Shown here: positions 16,383-25,400 of the stretch, piece after piece
Numbering within the stretch: the stretch's first letter is position 1
Layout: each line of letters opens with the position of its first letter
NCBI RefSeq assembly: GCF_030063245.1
Contig: NZ_JASISR010000002.1
Span: forward strand, 1 to 64,000
Source of the DNA: Paenarthrobacter sp. PH39-S1
GTDB taxonomy: Bacteria > Actinomycetota > Actinomycetes > Actinomycetales > Micrococcaceae
DNA: 64,000 bases
Reading direction: 5' to 3'
Translations under genes and position numbers: made by a program
Notes under the pieces: generated by a model
Told to the model about the DNA's origin: nothing
Seen by the model: only the letters and a program-made list of their open reading frames with translations
Database searches by the model: none

Positions 16383-16429
16383 CCCGTCACCAATGGAACC
16401 CGTCACCAATGGAACCCGTCACCAAAGGG
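16383..16429. repeat. 16-bp tandem repeat overlapping the vapC stop
   Basis: CCCGTCACCAATGGAA begins at 16383 and 16399, and a partial third copy at 16415 runs into the end of the toxin gene. The third copy supplies the toxin's stop codon region, so tandem duplication may have shaped this gene end. Confidence 0.85.
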
Positions 16430-16817
16430 TCTCCAGACCGGCGAGATCGGCGAAAACCGGATCGGCGGTGATCAGTGGCATACCCTCGATCATGGCCTGG
16501 GCGGCGATGATGCGATCGAAGGGGTCGCGGTGCTGCCAGTCAAGTTGGCCGGCTTCCAGCGCATGCAGTCCTGAGATCGGCAGCTCTTCGGAAGTGAGCT
16601 CCAGCAGATGACGGCGGTAGCCCACGAAGAGTGCGTCCAGATCCGGCAGGCGGCCGATGTGGTGCTTGTAGGAAAGTTCGTAGGCGGTGACAGCCGAGGC
16701 AACCAGCACATTGTCAATCGATTGGATGACGCGGCGGGCTTTGGCGGACAGCTTGCGCGGCTCAGTCAGTGCCCAGACAACGGTGTGGGTGTCGAGGAGA
16801 TAAGTGGCTGTTCCCAT
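16419..16817 (-). CDS. vapC: PIN-domain toxin, VapC type
   Basis: This 132-residue protein carries the acidic PIN-domain residues in order: Asp in YLLDTHTVVWAL, Glu in AYELSYKHHIG, Asp pair in RDPFDRIIAAQA and Asp in LITADPVFA. VapC toxins are Mg-dependent RNases that cut tRNA or rRNA. The gene overlaps the antitoxin gene by about 50 bp on the same strand, as many such pairs do. The target RNA cannot be predicted. Confidence 0.92.
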   Translation of the reverse strand: MGTATYLLDTHTVVWALTEPRKLSAKARRVIQSIDNVLVASAVTAYELSYKHHIGRLPDLDALFVGYRRHLLELTSEELPISGLHALEAGQLDWQHRDPFDRIIAAQAMIEGMPLITADPVFADLAGLETLW

Positions 16818-17029
16818 AACTGCAGTTCCTCCTCCGGCGCGGGCTCGAGAAAGCCTTCGGGAAGCCGGCCCTTGACGAAACCGAGGCGGCGTTGGGTGGG
16901 TCGCTCGATTCGGACGAGCCGCGCGACCGGCTTGCCCGCCTTCGCGATGACGACGTCTTCGCCGTTCTCAACCAAATTCAGCAGCTCAGAGAGCCTCGTT
17001 TTTGTTTCCTGAACGTTGTACTGACCCAT
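16766..17029 (-). CDS. Phd/YefM-type antitoxin
   Basis: From ATG 17027-17029 the product is 87 residues. MGQYNVQETKTRLSELLNLV and GEDVVIAKAGKPVARLV are the Phd/YefM DNA-binding fold, followed by a C-terminal tail that should wrap the toxin. I prefer this start over one 28 codons upstream because the family begins here and the upstream codons would translate an operator palindrome. It neutralises the adjacent PIN toxin and probably represses the operon. Confidence 0.88.
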   Translation of the reverse strand: MGQYNVQETKTRLSELLNLVENGEDVVIAKAGKPVARLVRIERPTQRRLGFVKGRLPEGFLEPAPEEELQLWEQPLISSTPTPLSGH

Positions 17030-17030
17030 G

Positions 17031-17052
17031 TTGACCAAGTCTACTTGGTCAA
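17031..17052. promoter_or_regulatory. Antitoxin operator palindrome
   Basis: TTGACCAAGT and ACTTGGTCAA form a perfect 10-bp inverted repeat with a 2-bp centre, ending one base before the antitoxin start codon. The TAGACT box inside it is 8 nt from the ATG, so promoter and operator probably coincide and the transcript would be leaderless. Autorepression by antitoxin is inferred. Confidence 0.75.
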
Positions 17053-17217
17053 CCTCCGCAACATAAGGCTCTGCCCGGTAATGGTATGGATAATCTGGAT
17101 GTTCGTAGCTCATGAATCGACGCTAGCGCGACGGATGGCAACGGTGGAAGACGGTGACCCGTCAATGTGGGCAACCGGGATCCTGAAAGGCTCTGTGGAG
17201 GAGCGCAGGAGAGGACT

Positions 17218-18039
17218 TCAGGCCCGGGCGATGACCTCCCCGTTTGGGATCAGGAACCAGCCGTCCGTGGCGGCGCCCCAGACGCGCCAGCCGGCGGAGA
17301 TCCGCTCCAGGCCGGCCCGGTCCGCCAGTCCATAGTTCAGTGCCTGCTTGGCGAAGGCGGAATGAACAATCCGGTCCGCCCAGACTTCGGCGTGCCATTG
17401 TCGCTGCTCGTCCGTGGCGTAGAGCCAACTGGCCGACGACGGCGTGATGTCCGTGAAACCGGCGGCCTGCGCCCAGCTGATCAGGCGGCGGCCGGCGTCG
17501 GGCTCGGCGCGGTTGTGCCGGGCCAACTCCTGATACAGGGACATCCAGTCGTCCAATTCGGGCAGCTGCGGATACCAGGACATGCCATGGAAGTCGGCAT
17601 CCCGCACTGCCACGATGCCGCCGGGCTTGGTGACGCGGCGCATTTCCCGTAGAGCCGCAACCGGATCGGTCAGATGCTGCAGCACCTGGTGGGCGTGAAC
17701 GACGTCGAACTGGCCATCGGTAAAATCGAGGTCATAGATGTTCCCGGTCAGGAAGCTCAAATTGTCCAGATGCTGTTCCGCCGCCAGCGCCTGGGCCTGG
17801 GCCACCACCTCCGGCGCTCGGTCCAGGCCGATAACCTCGCCGGGGGCCACCAGGCGGGCGAAGTCCGCGGTGATGGTGCCGGGACCGCTGCCCACGTCGA
17901 GCACGGAGAGCCCGTGAGTCAGGTGCGGAACCAGGTACGCGGCGGAGTTTGCGGCGCTCCGGGCCGCATGCGAGCGCAGCACGCTCTCATGGTGGCCGTG
18001 GGTGTAGACGTCGTTCTTGCTGGGCCCATGTTCGCTCAT
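17218..18039 (-). CDS. SAM-dependent methyltransferase (class I)
   Basis: The 273-residue protein has the Rossmann SAM-binding motif VLDVGSGPGTIT (about residues 46-57), an acidic loop GLDRAPEVV, and the post-motifs FDVVHAHQVLQHLTDP and RVTKPGGIVAVRD. It belongs to the UbiE/Methyltransf_11 type; the acceptor is unknown. I chose ATG 18037-18039 because TATTGT lies seven bases upstream, giving a leaderless transcript, and the family begins here. It diverges from dnaK. Confidence 0.88.
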   Translation of the reverse strand: MSEHGPSKNDVYTHGHHESVLRSHAARSAANSAAYLVPHLTHGLSVLDVGSGPGTITADFARLVAPGEVIGLDRAPEVVAQAQALAAEQHLDNLSFLTGNIYDLDFTDGQFDVVHAHQVLQHLTDPVAALREMRRVTKPGGIVAVRDADFHGMSWYPQLPELDDWMSLYQELARHNRAEPDAGRRLISWAQAAGFTDITPSSASWLYATDEQRQWHAEVWADRIVHSAFAKQALNYGLADRAGLERISAGWRVWGAATDGWFLIPNGEVIARA

Positions 18040-18165
18040 ATGGGGGACAATACGCGCGGCACGCTGCCTCCGCCAGCGTTGCTCGCGCCTTGATCTCGCG
18101 CCTTGATACGGACTACGCAGTGACGGCGGCCGCGTGCCGCCGTCGTCCGTTCGCCTAAAGTGAAA

Positions 18166-18186
18166 CTTGAGTCTACTAGGCTCAAC
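18166..18186. promoter_or_regulatory. HAIR operator 1 (HspR site)
   Basis: CTTGAGT-N7-GCTCAAC matches the HspR-associated inverted repeat CTTGAGT-N7-ACTCAAG with two changes in the second half. It lies upstream of the dnaK promoter. Confidence 0.88.
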
Positions 18187-18191
18187 TTGAT

Positions 18192-18219
18192 TTGACATCG
18201 ATTGAGGCCTGAGTAGGGT
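18192..18219 (+). promoter_or_regulatory. dnaK operon promoter
   Basis: TTGACA at 18192-18197 and TAGGGT at 18214-18219 are spaced by 16 nt between the two HAIR sites. Transcription would start near 18226, inside HAIR 2, leaving about a 100-nt leader before dnaK. Confidence 0.68.
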
Positions 18220-18238
18220 TGAGTGCAGAACGCTCAAT
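18218..18238. promoter_or_regulatory. HAIR operator 2 (HspR site)
   Basis: GTTGAGT-N7-GCTCAAT is a second HAIR-like repeat, overlapping the -10 box and predicted start point, where bound HspR would block transcription. Confidence 0.82.
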
Positions 18239-18325
18239 GGACCGCTGGTTGAGCGGAGTCGGCGGGCCTCGAAGGTTGGGGCCGGCGGCGAACTCCGGCA
18301 GCGGAAACTGAAAGGAAACGCCCTT

Positions 18326-20200
18326 ATGTCACGTGCAGTAGGAATTGACCTCGGAACCACGAACTCCGTCGTCTCCGTACTCGAAGGAGGCGAGCCCACC
18401 GTCATCGCCAATGCCGAAGGCGGTCGCACCACGCCGTCCGTCGTCGCGTTCTCCAAGACCGGTGAGGTCCTGGTCGGCGAGATCGCCAAGCGCCAGGCCG
18501 TCAACAACATCGACCGCACCGTCGCTTCCGTCAAGCGCCACATGGGCACCGACTGGAGCGTCGCGATCGACGACAAGAAGTACACGGCGCAGGAAATCTC
18601 CGCGCGCATCCTGATGAAGCTCAAGAACGACGCCGAAAGCTACCTGGGTGAGAAGGTCACCGACGCCGTGGTCACCGTACCGGCGTACTTCAATGACGCC
18701 CAGCGCCAGGCCACGAAGGAAGCCGGCGAGATCGCCGGCCTGAACGTGCTGCGCATCGTCAACGAGCCGACCGCGGCGGCCTTGGCCTACGGACTGGATA
18801 AGGGCAAGGAAGACGAGCTCATCCTGGTCTTCGACCTCGGCGGCGGAACCTTCGACGTCTCCCTGCTGGAAGTCGGCAAGGACGAGGACAATTTCTCCAC
18901 GATCCAGGTCCGCTCCACTTCCGGCGACAACCGCCTCGGCGGCGACGACTGGGACCAGCGCGTCGTGGACTACCTGCTCAAGCAGCTCAAGATCAAGGGC
19001 ATGGATCTGTCCAAGGACAAGATTGCCCTGCAGCGTCTGCGTGAGGCATCCGAGCAGGCCAAGAAGGAGCTCTCCTCCGCGACCAGCACCAACATTTCGC
19101 TGCAGTACCTTTCCGTGACCGCCGACGGCCCGGTGCACCTTGACGAGCAGCTGACCCGCGCCAAGTTCCAGGAACTGACCTCGGATCTGCTGGAGCGCAC
19201 CAAGAAGCCGTTCCACGACGTGATCAAGGAAGCCGGCATCAAGGTCTCCGATATCGACCACATCGTGCTCGTCGGCGGATCCACGCGTATGCCCGCCGTC
19301 TACGACCTGGTCAAGGAACTGGCCGGTGGCCAGGAGCCGAACAAGGGCGTCAACCCGGATGAGGTGGTGGCCGTTGGCGCGGCGCTTCAGGCCGGCGTCC
19401 TCAAGGGCGAGCGCAAGGACGTGCTGCTCATCGACGTCACCCCGCTTTCACTGGGCATCGAGACCAAGGGCGGCATCATGACGCACCTGATCGAGCGCAA
19501 CACGGCCATCCCAACCAAGCGTTCGGAGACCTTCACCACCGCCGATGACAACCAGCCCTCCGTGGCCATCCAGGTCTTCCAGGGCGAGCGCGAGTTCACC
19601 CGGGACAACAAGCCGCTGGGAACCTTTGAGCTGACCGGCATCGCACCGGCACCGCGCGGGTTACCGCAGGTTGAGGTCACCTTCGATATCGACGCCAACG
19701 GCATCGTGCACGTGTCCGCCAAGGACAAGGGCACCGGCAAGGAGCAGTCCATGACGATCACCGGCGGGACCGCGCTGTCCAAGGATGACATCGACCGGAT
19801 GGTCCGCGAGGCCGAGGAGCACGCCTCCGAGGACAAGGCCCGCCGCGAGCAGGCCGATACCCGCAACAGCGCCGAGCAGCTGCAGTACTCGGTGGCCAAG
19901 ATCTTGGCCGACAATGACGACAAGCTGCCGGAAGACGTCAAGACGGAGGTTTCGGCAGATGTCGACGCCCTCATGGCCGCGTTGGCCGGGACCGACGACG
20001 ACGCCGTCAAGAGCACATTTGAGAAGCTGCAGGCTTCCCAGTCCAAGCTCGGCGAGGCCATCTATGCCGCCGCCCAGTCCGAAGCTTCCGCCGCCGATGG
20101 TGCGGCGGGTGCCGATGCCGGAGCGGCTGGTGCTGACGGCGCCGGCGCCGATGAAGATATTGTTGACGCCGAAATCATCGACGAAGACGAGAAGAAGTAA
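18326..20200 (+). CDS. dnaK: Chaperone DnaK (Hsp70)
   Basis: This 624-residue Hsp70 shows all hallmarks: [17 protein letters not shown] at the N-terminus, the phosphate loop [14 protein letters not shown], the adenosine motif [13 protein letters not shown], and the linker [19 protein letters not shown] followed by the substrate-binding domain. A Gly/Ala-rich tail ends in [15 protein letters not shown]. It binds exposed hydrophobic segments in an ATP cycle driven by DnaJ and GrpE, both encoded next. GAAAGGAAAC lies before the ATG. Two HAIR sites upstream and hspR at the end of the operon indicate heat-shock control by HspR with DnaK as co-repressor. Confidence 0.98.
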   Translation: MSRAVGIDLGTTNSVVSVLEGGEPTVIANAEGGRTTPSVVAFSKTGEVLVGEIAKRQAVNNIDRTVASVKRHMGTDWSVAIDDKKYTAQEISARILMKLKNDAESYLGEKVTDAVVTVPAYFNDAQRQATKEAGEIAGLNVLRIVNEPTAAALAYGLDKGKEDELILVFDLGGGTFDVSLLEVGKDEDNFSTIQVRSTSGDNRLGGDDWDQRVVDYLLKQLKIKGMDLSKDKIALQRLREASEQAKKELSSATSTNISLQYLSVTADGPVHLDEQLTRAKFQELTSDLLERTKKPFHDVIKEAGIKVSDIDHIVLVGGSTRMPAVYDLVKELAGGQEPNKGVNPDEVVAVGAALQAGVLKGERKDVLLIDVTPLSLGIETKGGIMTHLIERNTAIPTKRSETFTTADDNQPSVAIQVFQGEREFTRDNKPLGTFELTGIAPAPRGLPQVEVTFDIDANGIVHVSAKDKGTGKEQSMTITGGTALSKDDIDRMVREAEEHASEDKARREQADTRNSAEQLQYSVAKILADNDDKLPEDVKTEVSADVDALMAALAGTDDDAVKSTFEKLQASQSKLGEAIYAAAQSEASAADGAAGADAGAAGADGAGADEDIVDAEIIDEDEKK

Positions 20201-20202
20201 TC

Positions 20203-20820
20203 ATGGCCAACCACGGTGACGATGCTGATAGCGCAAACGAGCAGTCGCCGGTCGAGCCGGCCGGGACCCCCGAAGAGGGGGCCGCGGCAGACTCCGCTGG
20301 CGCGGCGGCCAAGGCTGCCGATGGCGACGCGCTGTCCCAGGCCGAGGACATTCTCAACGGTGTCGAGGTGCCCGCCGAGGAATCGGTCGTTCAGGGCTCT
20401 GCAGCCGAGCTGGCCGCGGAGCTGAAGAATGATCTGCTGCGGCTCCAGGCGGAATATGTCAACTACCGCAAGCGCGTGGAGCGCGACCGTGCGGTGGCAG
20501 GGGAGATGGCCGTCGTCGGCGTCCTGAACTCGCTGCTGCCGGTGCTGGACGATATCGATGCCGCGCGCCAGCACGGCGATCTGGCGGACGGGCCGTTCGC
20601 GTCCATTTCCGTCAAGCTGGAGAACACGTTGAAAACGTATGGTCTGACGCGCATCGATGAAACCGGTGTAGCGTTCGATCCGACCGTGCATGAGGCATTG
20701 ATCCAGCAGCCGGGCCAGGACGTCGAGATCGATACGGTCAGCCAGGTGCTCCGCGCCGGCTACCGGACCGAAGCCCGCGTCCTGCGCGCAGCCCAGGTTA
20801 TTGTGGCCGTACCGGCCTGA
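20203..20820 (+). CDS. grpE: Nucleotide exchange factor GrpE
   Basis: The 205-residue protein has an acidic, Ala-rich N-terminal tail (about 65 residues) and then the GrpE coiled-coil and beta domain. LLRLQAEYVNYRKRVERD and the C-terminal signature FDPTVHEALIQQPGQDVEID...VLRAGYRTEARVLRAAQVIV are typical. It releases ADP from DnaK. It follows dnaK by two bases. Confidence 0.96.
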   Translation: MANHGDDADSANEQSPVEPAGTPEEGAAADSAGAAAKAADGDALSQAEDILNGVEVPAEESVVQGSAAELAAELKNDLLRLQAEYVNYRKRVERDRAVAGEMAVVGVLNSLLPVLDDIDAARQHGDLADGPFASISVKLENTLKTYGLTRIDETGVAFDPTVHEALIQQPGQDVEIDTVSQVLRAGYRTEARVLRAAQVIVAVPA

Positions 20821-20826
20821 CCCCCC

Positions 20827-20886
20827 ATCGAGTGAGCAGTAGGTGTCCTTTAGAGCCCCTATTCGTGCATCTACTGCTCACTCGAT
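20827..20886. repeat. 16-bp perfect inverted repeat between grpE and dnaJ
   Basis: ATCGAGTGAGCAGTAG at 20827-20842 is exactly mirrored at 20871-20886 around a 28-nt loop. It occupies almost the whole 92-bp gap, just after the grpE stop. It may attenuate transcription or process the message between grpE and dnaJ, or be one copy of a dispersed palindromic element. No second copy is in this window. Confidence 0.9.
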
Positions 20887-20912
20887 CCACGAATGTTTAG
20901 AAAGGAGACGCC

Positions 20913-21905
20913 TTGGCAAGTCAGGATTGGGTCGACAAGGACTTTTATAAGATCCTGGGCGTTTCCAAAGACGCTTCAGCGGCCGACGTCAAGAAGGCCT
21001 ACCGCAAACTCGCCCGCAAATACCACCCGGACACCAATCCTGGCGATGCGGCCGCGGAAAAGACCTTCAAGGATATTTCCGAGGCGTACTCGGTGCTTTC
21101 CAGCAGCGAGGACCGCGAACAGTATGACGCCATCCGGGCCATGGGCGGCGGTGCCCGGTTCAGCGCCGGCGGCGCGGGAACGGGCGGCCAAGGAGCCGGC
21201 TTCGATGACCTCTTCGGCGGCCTCTTCAACGCCCAGCGTGGCGGCGGCGGAGCACGCAGTCGCGGGACGCAGGGCTTCGATGCCTCTGGGCTTCCGCCCG
21301 AATTCGCCGATCTCTTCGGCGGCGGTGGCGGTGGGTTCGGCGGGTACCAGCCGCCCCCCACGAAGGGAGCGGATCGGACGGCGTCCACCACGATTTCCTT
21401 TGCTGGTTCAATCCGCGGTACCACGATTGGGCTGCGGGAACCGTCCGGCGAGGTCATCGACGTGCGGATCCCGGCCGGCATCAAGGACGGCCAGAAGGTC
21501 CGCGTCCGCGGCAAGGGCCAGCAGGGAGCGGCAGGCCCGGGCGATCTGATGGTCACGGTGCAGGTTAAGGCCCATGAATTCTTCATGCGCGACGGCAACA
21601 ATATCCGCATCCACGTGCCCGTCACCTTCCCGGAGGCAGCGCTCGGCGCCGACATCTCGGTGCCCACGCTGGCCGGCGACCTGGTCAAGCTCCGGGTTCC
21701 CGCGGGGACGCCATCCGGGCGCACCCTGCGTGTCAAAGGCAAGGGCGTGACGACGGCGAAAACCTCCGGCGATCTGCTTGTCACCATCGACGTTGCGGTC
21801 CCGCGGAAGCTCAGCAAGGAAGCCGAAGAAGCGGTCAAGGCATTCGCGAAAGCGACAGCCGACGGCGATCCGAGGTCTGAACTGGCGGCGAAGGCCCGAT
21901 TGTAG
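20913..21905 (+). CDS. dnaJ: DnaJ-type co-chaperone without zinc finger
   Basis: The start is TTG 20913-20915 behind AAAGGAG. The 330-residue protein has an N-terminal J domain with the HPD triad at residues 38-40, a Gly/Phe-rich linker (about 75-150) and the two beta-barrel C-terminal domains (from TASTTISFAGSIRG). The CxxCxGxG zinc repeats of class A DnaJ are absent, and the whole protein has no cysteine at all, so it is a class B (CbpA-like) J protein. It stimulates DnaK ATPase and delivers substrates. It is followed by hspR. Confidence 0.94.
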   Translation: MASQDWVDKDFYKILGVSKDASAADVKKAYRKLARKYHPDTNPGDAAAEKTFKDISEAYSVLSSSEDREQYDAIRAMGGGARFSAGGAGTGGQGAGFDDLFGGLFNAQRGGGGARSRGTQGFDASGLPPEFADLFGGGGGGFGGYQPPPTKGADRTASTTISFAGSIRGTTIGLREPSGEVIDVRIPAGIKDGQKVRVRGKGQQGAAGPGDLMVTVQVKAHEFFMRDGNNIRIHVPVTFPEAALGADISVPTLAGDLVKLRVPAGTPSGRTLRVKGKGVTTAKTSGDLLVTIDVAVPRKLSKEAEEAVKAFAKATADGDPRSELAAKARL

Positions 21906-21954
21906 CGGGACCTGGGAACGGCAGGCGGGAGTGTCGAAGTGAAAGGAGAGGGCA

Positions 21955-22392
21955 TTGGGCATAGATCCAGGCATCCCGATTTTCGTCATCTCGGTGGCGG
22001 CGGAGTTGGCGGACATGCACCCCCAGACGCTGCGGCAATATGACCGATTGGGGCTCGTTTCGCCCAGCCGCGCTCCTGGTCGCTCCCGCCGGTATTCCCA
22101 GCACGACGTGGACACGCTGCGCGAGGTACAGCGGCTTTCCCAGGCGGGAGTTTCACTCGAAGGCATCAAGCGCATCCTCGAACTGGAGAACCAGGTCGCT
22201 GCCCTCCGGTCCCGGGTCGAAGAACTGACCGGAGAGCTGGCCTCCGCCGGCTCCGATGCGCGCCGCAGCCGTGGACGCGACGCGGCCCGGGTATTTGCCG
22301 CCGGCTTGGCGGGGGATGTGGTGACGCTGACCCACGGCCAGCGTCCGCGCCCGCGATCCCAGGCCGTCGTCGTCTGGCGTCCACAGCTCTAG
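21955..22392 (+). CDS. hspR: Heat-shock repressor HspR (MerR family)
   Basis: The 145-residue protein starts at TTG 21955 after AAAGGAGAGG. It has the MerR winged helix with HspR features: FVISVAAELADMHPQTLRQYDRLGLVSPSRAPGRSRRYS, then VDTLREVQRLSQAGVSLEGIKRILELE and a coiled coil. HspR binds HAIR sequences such as the two found upstream of dnaK and represses the operon in the absence of stress. It closes the dnaK-grpE-dnaJ-hspR cluster. Confidence 0.95.
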   Translation: MGIDPGIPIFVISVAAELADMHPQTLRQYDRLGLVSPSRAPGRSRRYSQHDVDTLREVQRLSQAGVSLEGIKRILELENQVAALRSRVEELTGELASAGSDARRSRGRDAARVFAAGLAGDVVTLTHGQRPRPRSQAVVVWRPQL

Positions 22393-22403
22393 CCGGTTGT
22401 CTT

Positions 22404-22430
22404 ACTACCGTCACTACCGTCACTACCGTC
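22404..22430. repeat. 9-bp tandem repeat, three copies
   Basis: ACTACCGTC occurs three times in a row just after the hspR stop, in the short gap between hspR and the convergent helicase gene. Confidence 0.85.
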
Positions 22431-22457
22431 ACGGCCCGGGCTGGTCTTAAGTTTGGG

Positions 22458-25400
22458 CTAGTCGCTGAACAGCCCGGCCAGATCGGCTGCGGTTAGCGCC
22501 CCGCCGGAGAGCGGATCCCCGCTCATAACGTCGGCAAACAGCTGCGACTTCTTGGCCTTGAGCGCCATGACCTTTTCTTCGATCGTGTCCTTGGCGACGA
22601 GCCGGTACACCATGACGTTCTTCTCCTGACCGATCCGGTGCGTCCGGTCCACAGCCTGGGCCTCCGACGCGGGGTTCCACCATGGATCCAGGATAAAAAC
22701 GTAGTCGGCCTCGGTCAGGTTCAGCCCGAACCCGCCGGCCTTCAGGCTGATCAGGAACAGCGGCGCCGTGCCCCGTTTGAAATCGTCGACGACCGCGCCC
22801 CGGTTCCGCGTGCTGCCGTCCAGATAACAGAACTTGGTCCCCTGCGTGGTGAGCCGCTGCTTGACCTTGCTGAGGAACCCGGTGAACTGGCTGAAAATCA
22901 GTGCCCGGTGCCCCTCTTCCAGCACGTCTTCGAGCTGTTCAAAGAGGACATCGAGTTTGCTGGACCGCACGCCTTCCAGCGCCTCGTCCACCAGCGACGG
23001 GTCCAGACTGAGCTGCCGCAGCAGGGTCAGCGACTGGAAAATGGTGAAGCGGTGCTTATTAACGTTTTCCAGCAGACCCAGGATCTTCTGCCGTTCGCGC
23101 TGTAGATGGGTCTGGTAGACCTTGTGGTGCCGCGGATTGAGCGTTACCTCGAGCACCTGCTCCTGTTTGGGAGGAAGGTCCTTGATGACCTGTTCTTTGG
23201 TGCGCCGCAGCATCAAAGGCCGCACGCGGGTCCGCAGCTTGGCCAGTAGATCAGAGCTCCCGGATTTTTCGATCGGTCTTTGATAAAACTCGGCGAAACG
23301 TTTGGGGCTCGGGAACAGGCCCGGCGCCACTATCGAGGTCAGCGTCCAGAGTTCCATCAAATTGTTTTCCAGCGGCGTGCCGGTGATGGCCAGTTTGAAA
23401 GGGGCAGCCAGCTTGCGGGCGCACTGATAGGCCTTGGACTGATGGTTTTTCACGAACTGCGCCTCGTCCAGGATCAGCCCCGCCCAGGGATGGGAAGCGT
23501 AGGATTCGAAGTCGATCCGGAACAGCGCATAGGAGGTCACGACGATGTCGGCGGCGGCAAAGAAATCTCCGGTGTTGAGCCGGCTCTTGGCGAACGTTTC
23601 CCCTATCGCCGAGGTCCTCAGCCCGGGGGCAAAGCGCAAGGCCTCGGCCTGCCAGTTACCCACCACGCTGGTCGGTGCCACGACCAGGAACGGTGCCGAG
23701 TCCGGCTTCTCCACTTTGGCTGCACAGATAAGGGCGAGCGTCTGAACGGTTTTCCCCAGTCCCATGTCATCGGCCAGGACACCGCCCAGACCGCTGTTGA
23801 AGAGAAAACTGAGCCAGTTGTACCCCTCAAGCTGGTACGGACGCAATATGGCGTTAAGGGCTTCCGGTGCCGGCAGCGGTTCCGTGTCAGCCCCGCGCAG
23901 TAGTCCCTCAACAGAGCTGCGCCACGCCGCCGCCTGCTGATCCACGAGCCCCAGCTGCGTTAGCTCGTCCCACAGCCCGGCCTGGAAGCGGCTGATAGTC
24001 AGCTCACCGGCGGTGCTGTCCTGCAGGCCGCGGGCCTCATCGATGAGTTCGCGCAGTTTAAGAAGTTCGGGGAGATCCAGCGAAAAATGGGCACCGCTGG
24101 GCAGCAGCATCCGCGTATGGCCTGCCGCCAAGGCCGAAAAGACATCGGAGAAGGACACCGGCTCGCCTTCAAGCGTGATCACAATGCCCAGATCGAACCA
24201 GTCACGGTCGTTGGTTGCGGTGGTGGAGATACTGACCACGGGCGCCTCCACGGCTTCCCTATAGTCGGCTATTTCCCCGGCCGTCTCGACCTCGACACCG
24301 GGCAGGAGCGCCAGCGCCGGCAGCACCTTCTCGGTGAAGGCCAGCGTGTGCAGGCCCTGGAGCGTGACGGCCGCACTCAGCCGGGGTTCGCCCCATAGGC
24401 TATTGGCTGATTCGCCCATCGGCGGCACAACCGACCATGGTTCCCCGACCGCTACCAGAATTCGGGCCTCCGCCACCTCATCCCGGGACCCCGAATCCTC
24501 CGGGCGCCCCCACAACGGCCGTGCGCTCACGCGGGTCCCTGCCGCGTAGTGCCACTCCCAATGCAGCCGAAGTGAGTGATCCTGCCCAAAGTTGGCCAGC
24601 AATGAAAGAGTGGGCGCCGACAACGCCGGCAAATCCACTGAATGGTCGGCGGAGACCACATCCGCTGCGCGCTTGAGCTGCGGATAAAATTGCGTCAGGA
24701 ACCGTTCCTCATCCTGGGCCGGGATTCGAACCTTGGCTGCACCGGTCACGAAATCCAACAGCTGTTCGGAGGACGGGGATTCCAGCGGGGCGAGAGTGAT
24801 GATGCCAGGAACTATGGCGTCCGGCGCGTTCTGGACAGAGGTATCGGGCAGGAGCCCGTCGTCGTCGGCATAGAACAGCCCGTGGGCCGGCCTGCCGATG
24901 GAACCCACGATGGCCGGAGCGACGGGGCTGCCACCGACGACGACGAGAGCGCCGAGATCGAGGCCGCCGTCCTCAGGACGGCTCAGATTCAGTTGGACGA
25001 CGGCGGTATGGTCAAGGACGCGGATGGGCTCCATCGAGCCGCGGCTATGAACCAAGTTCAGCCCTATGCCCTTGGCCTCGGACAAGAGTATCCACAGGTT
25101 CCTGCCGGCAAAGGTGTTAAGCGACAGCCACGGTGGCACCGCGCCCTGATGGTGGAGCACGGGGGAGTGCGAGCCGAGGAATTCGATCAGCCACTCCAAA
25201 TGGCTTTCGTTGAACTTGCGACCGAAGTTCAGATAATTCAGAGTGCTCCAGCCGATGCCGGTGCGGAGCCATTTGCCCTTGGCACCCATTGCAACGGGAC
25301 GGACATTGAGCTGTGGCTTGCTGGGACTCTTGTCCCGGTATCCGCTGATGCCTCGGCGGCCGGCTGGTGAGAACTGTGGGACGGGCTGTTCAATTTCAAA

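Noticed and set aside
16766-17113. A longer antitoxin starting 28 codons upstream
   Set aside because: The extra codons translate the operator palindrome and do not resemble the family, and the normal N-terminus starts at 17029.
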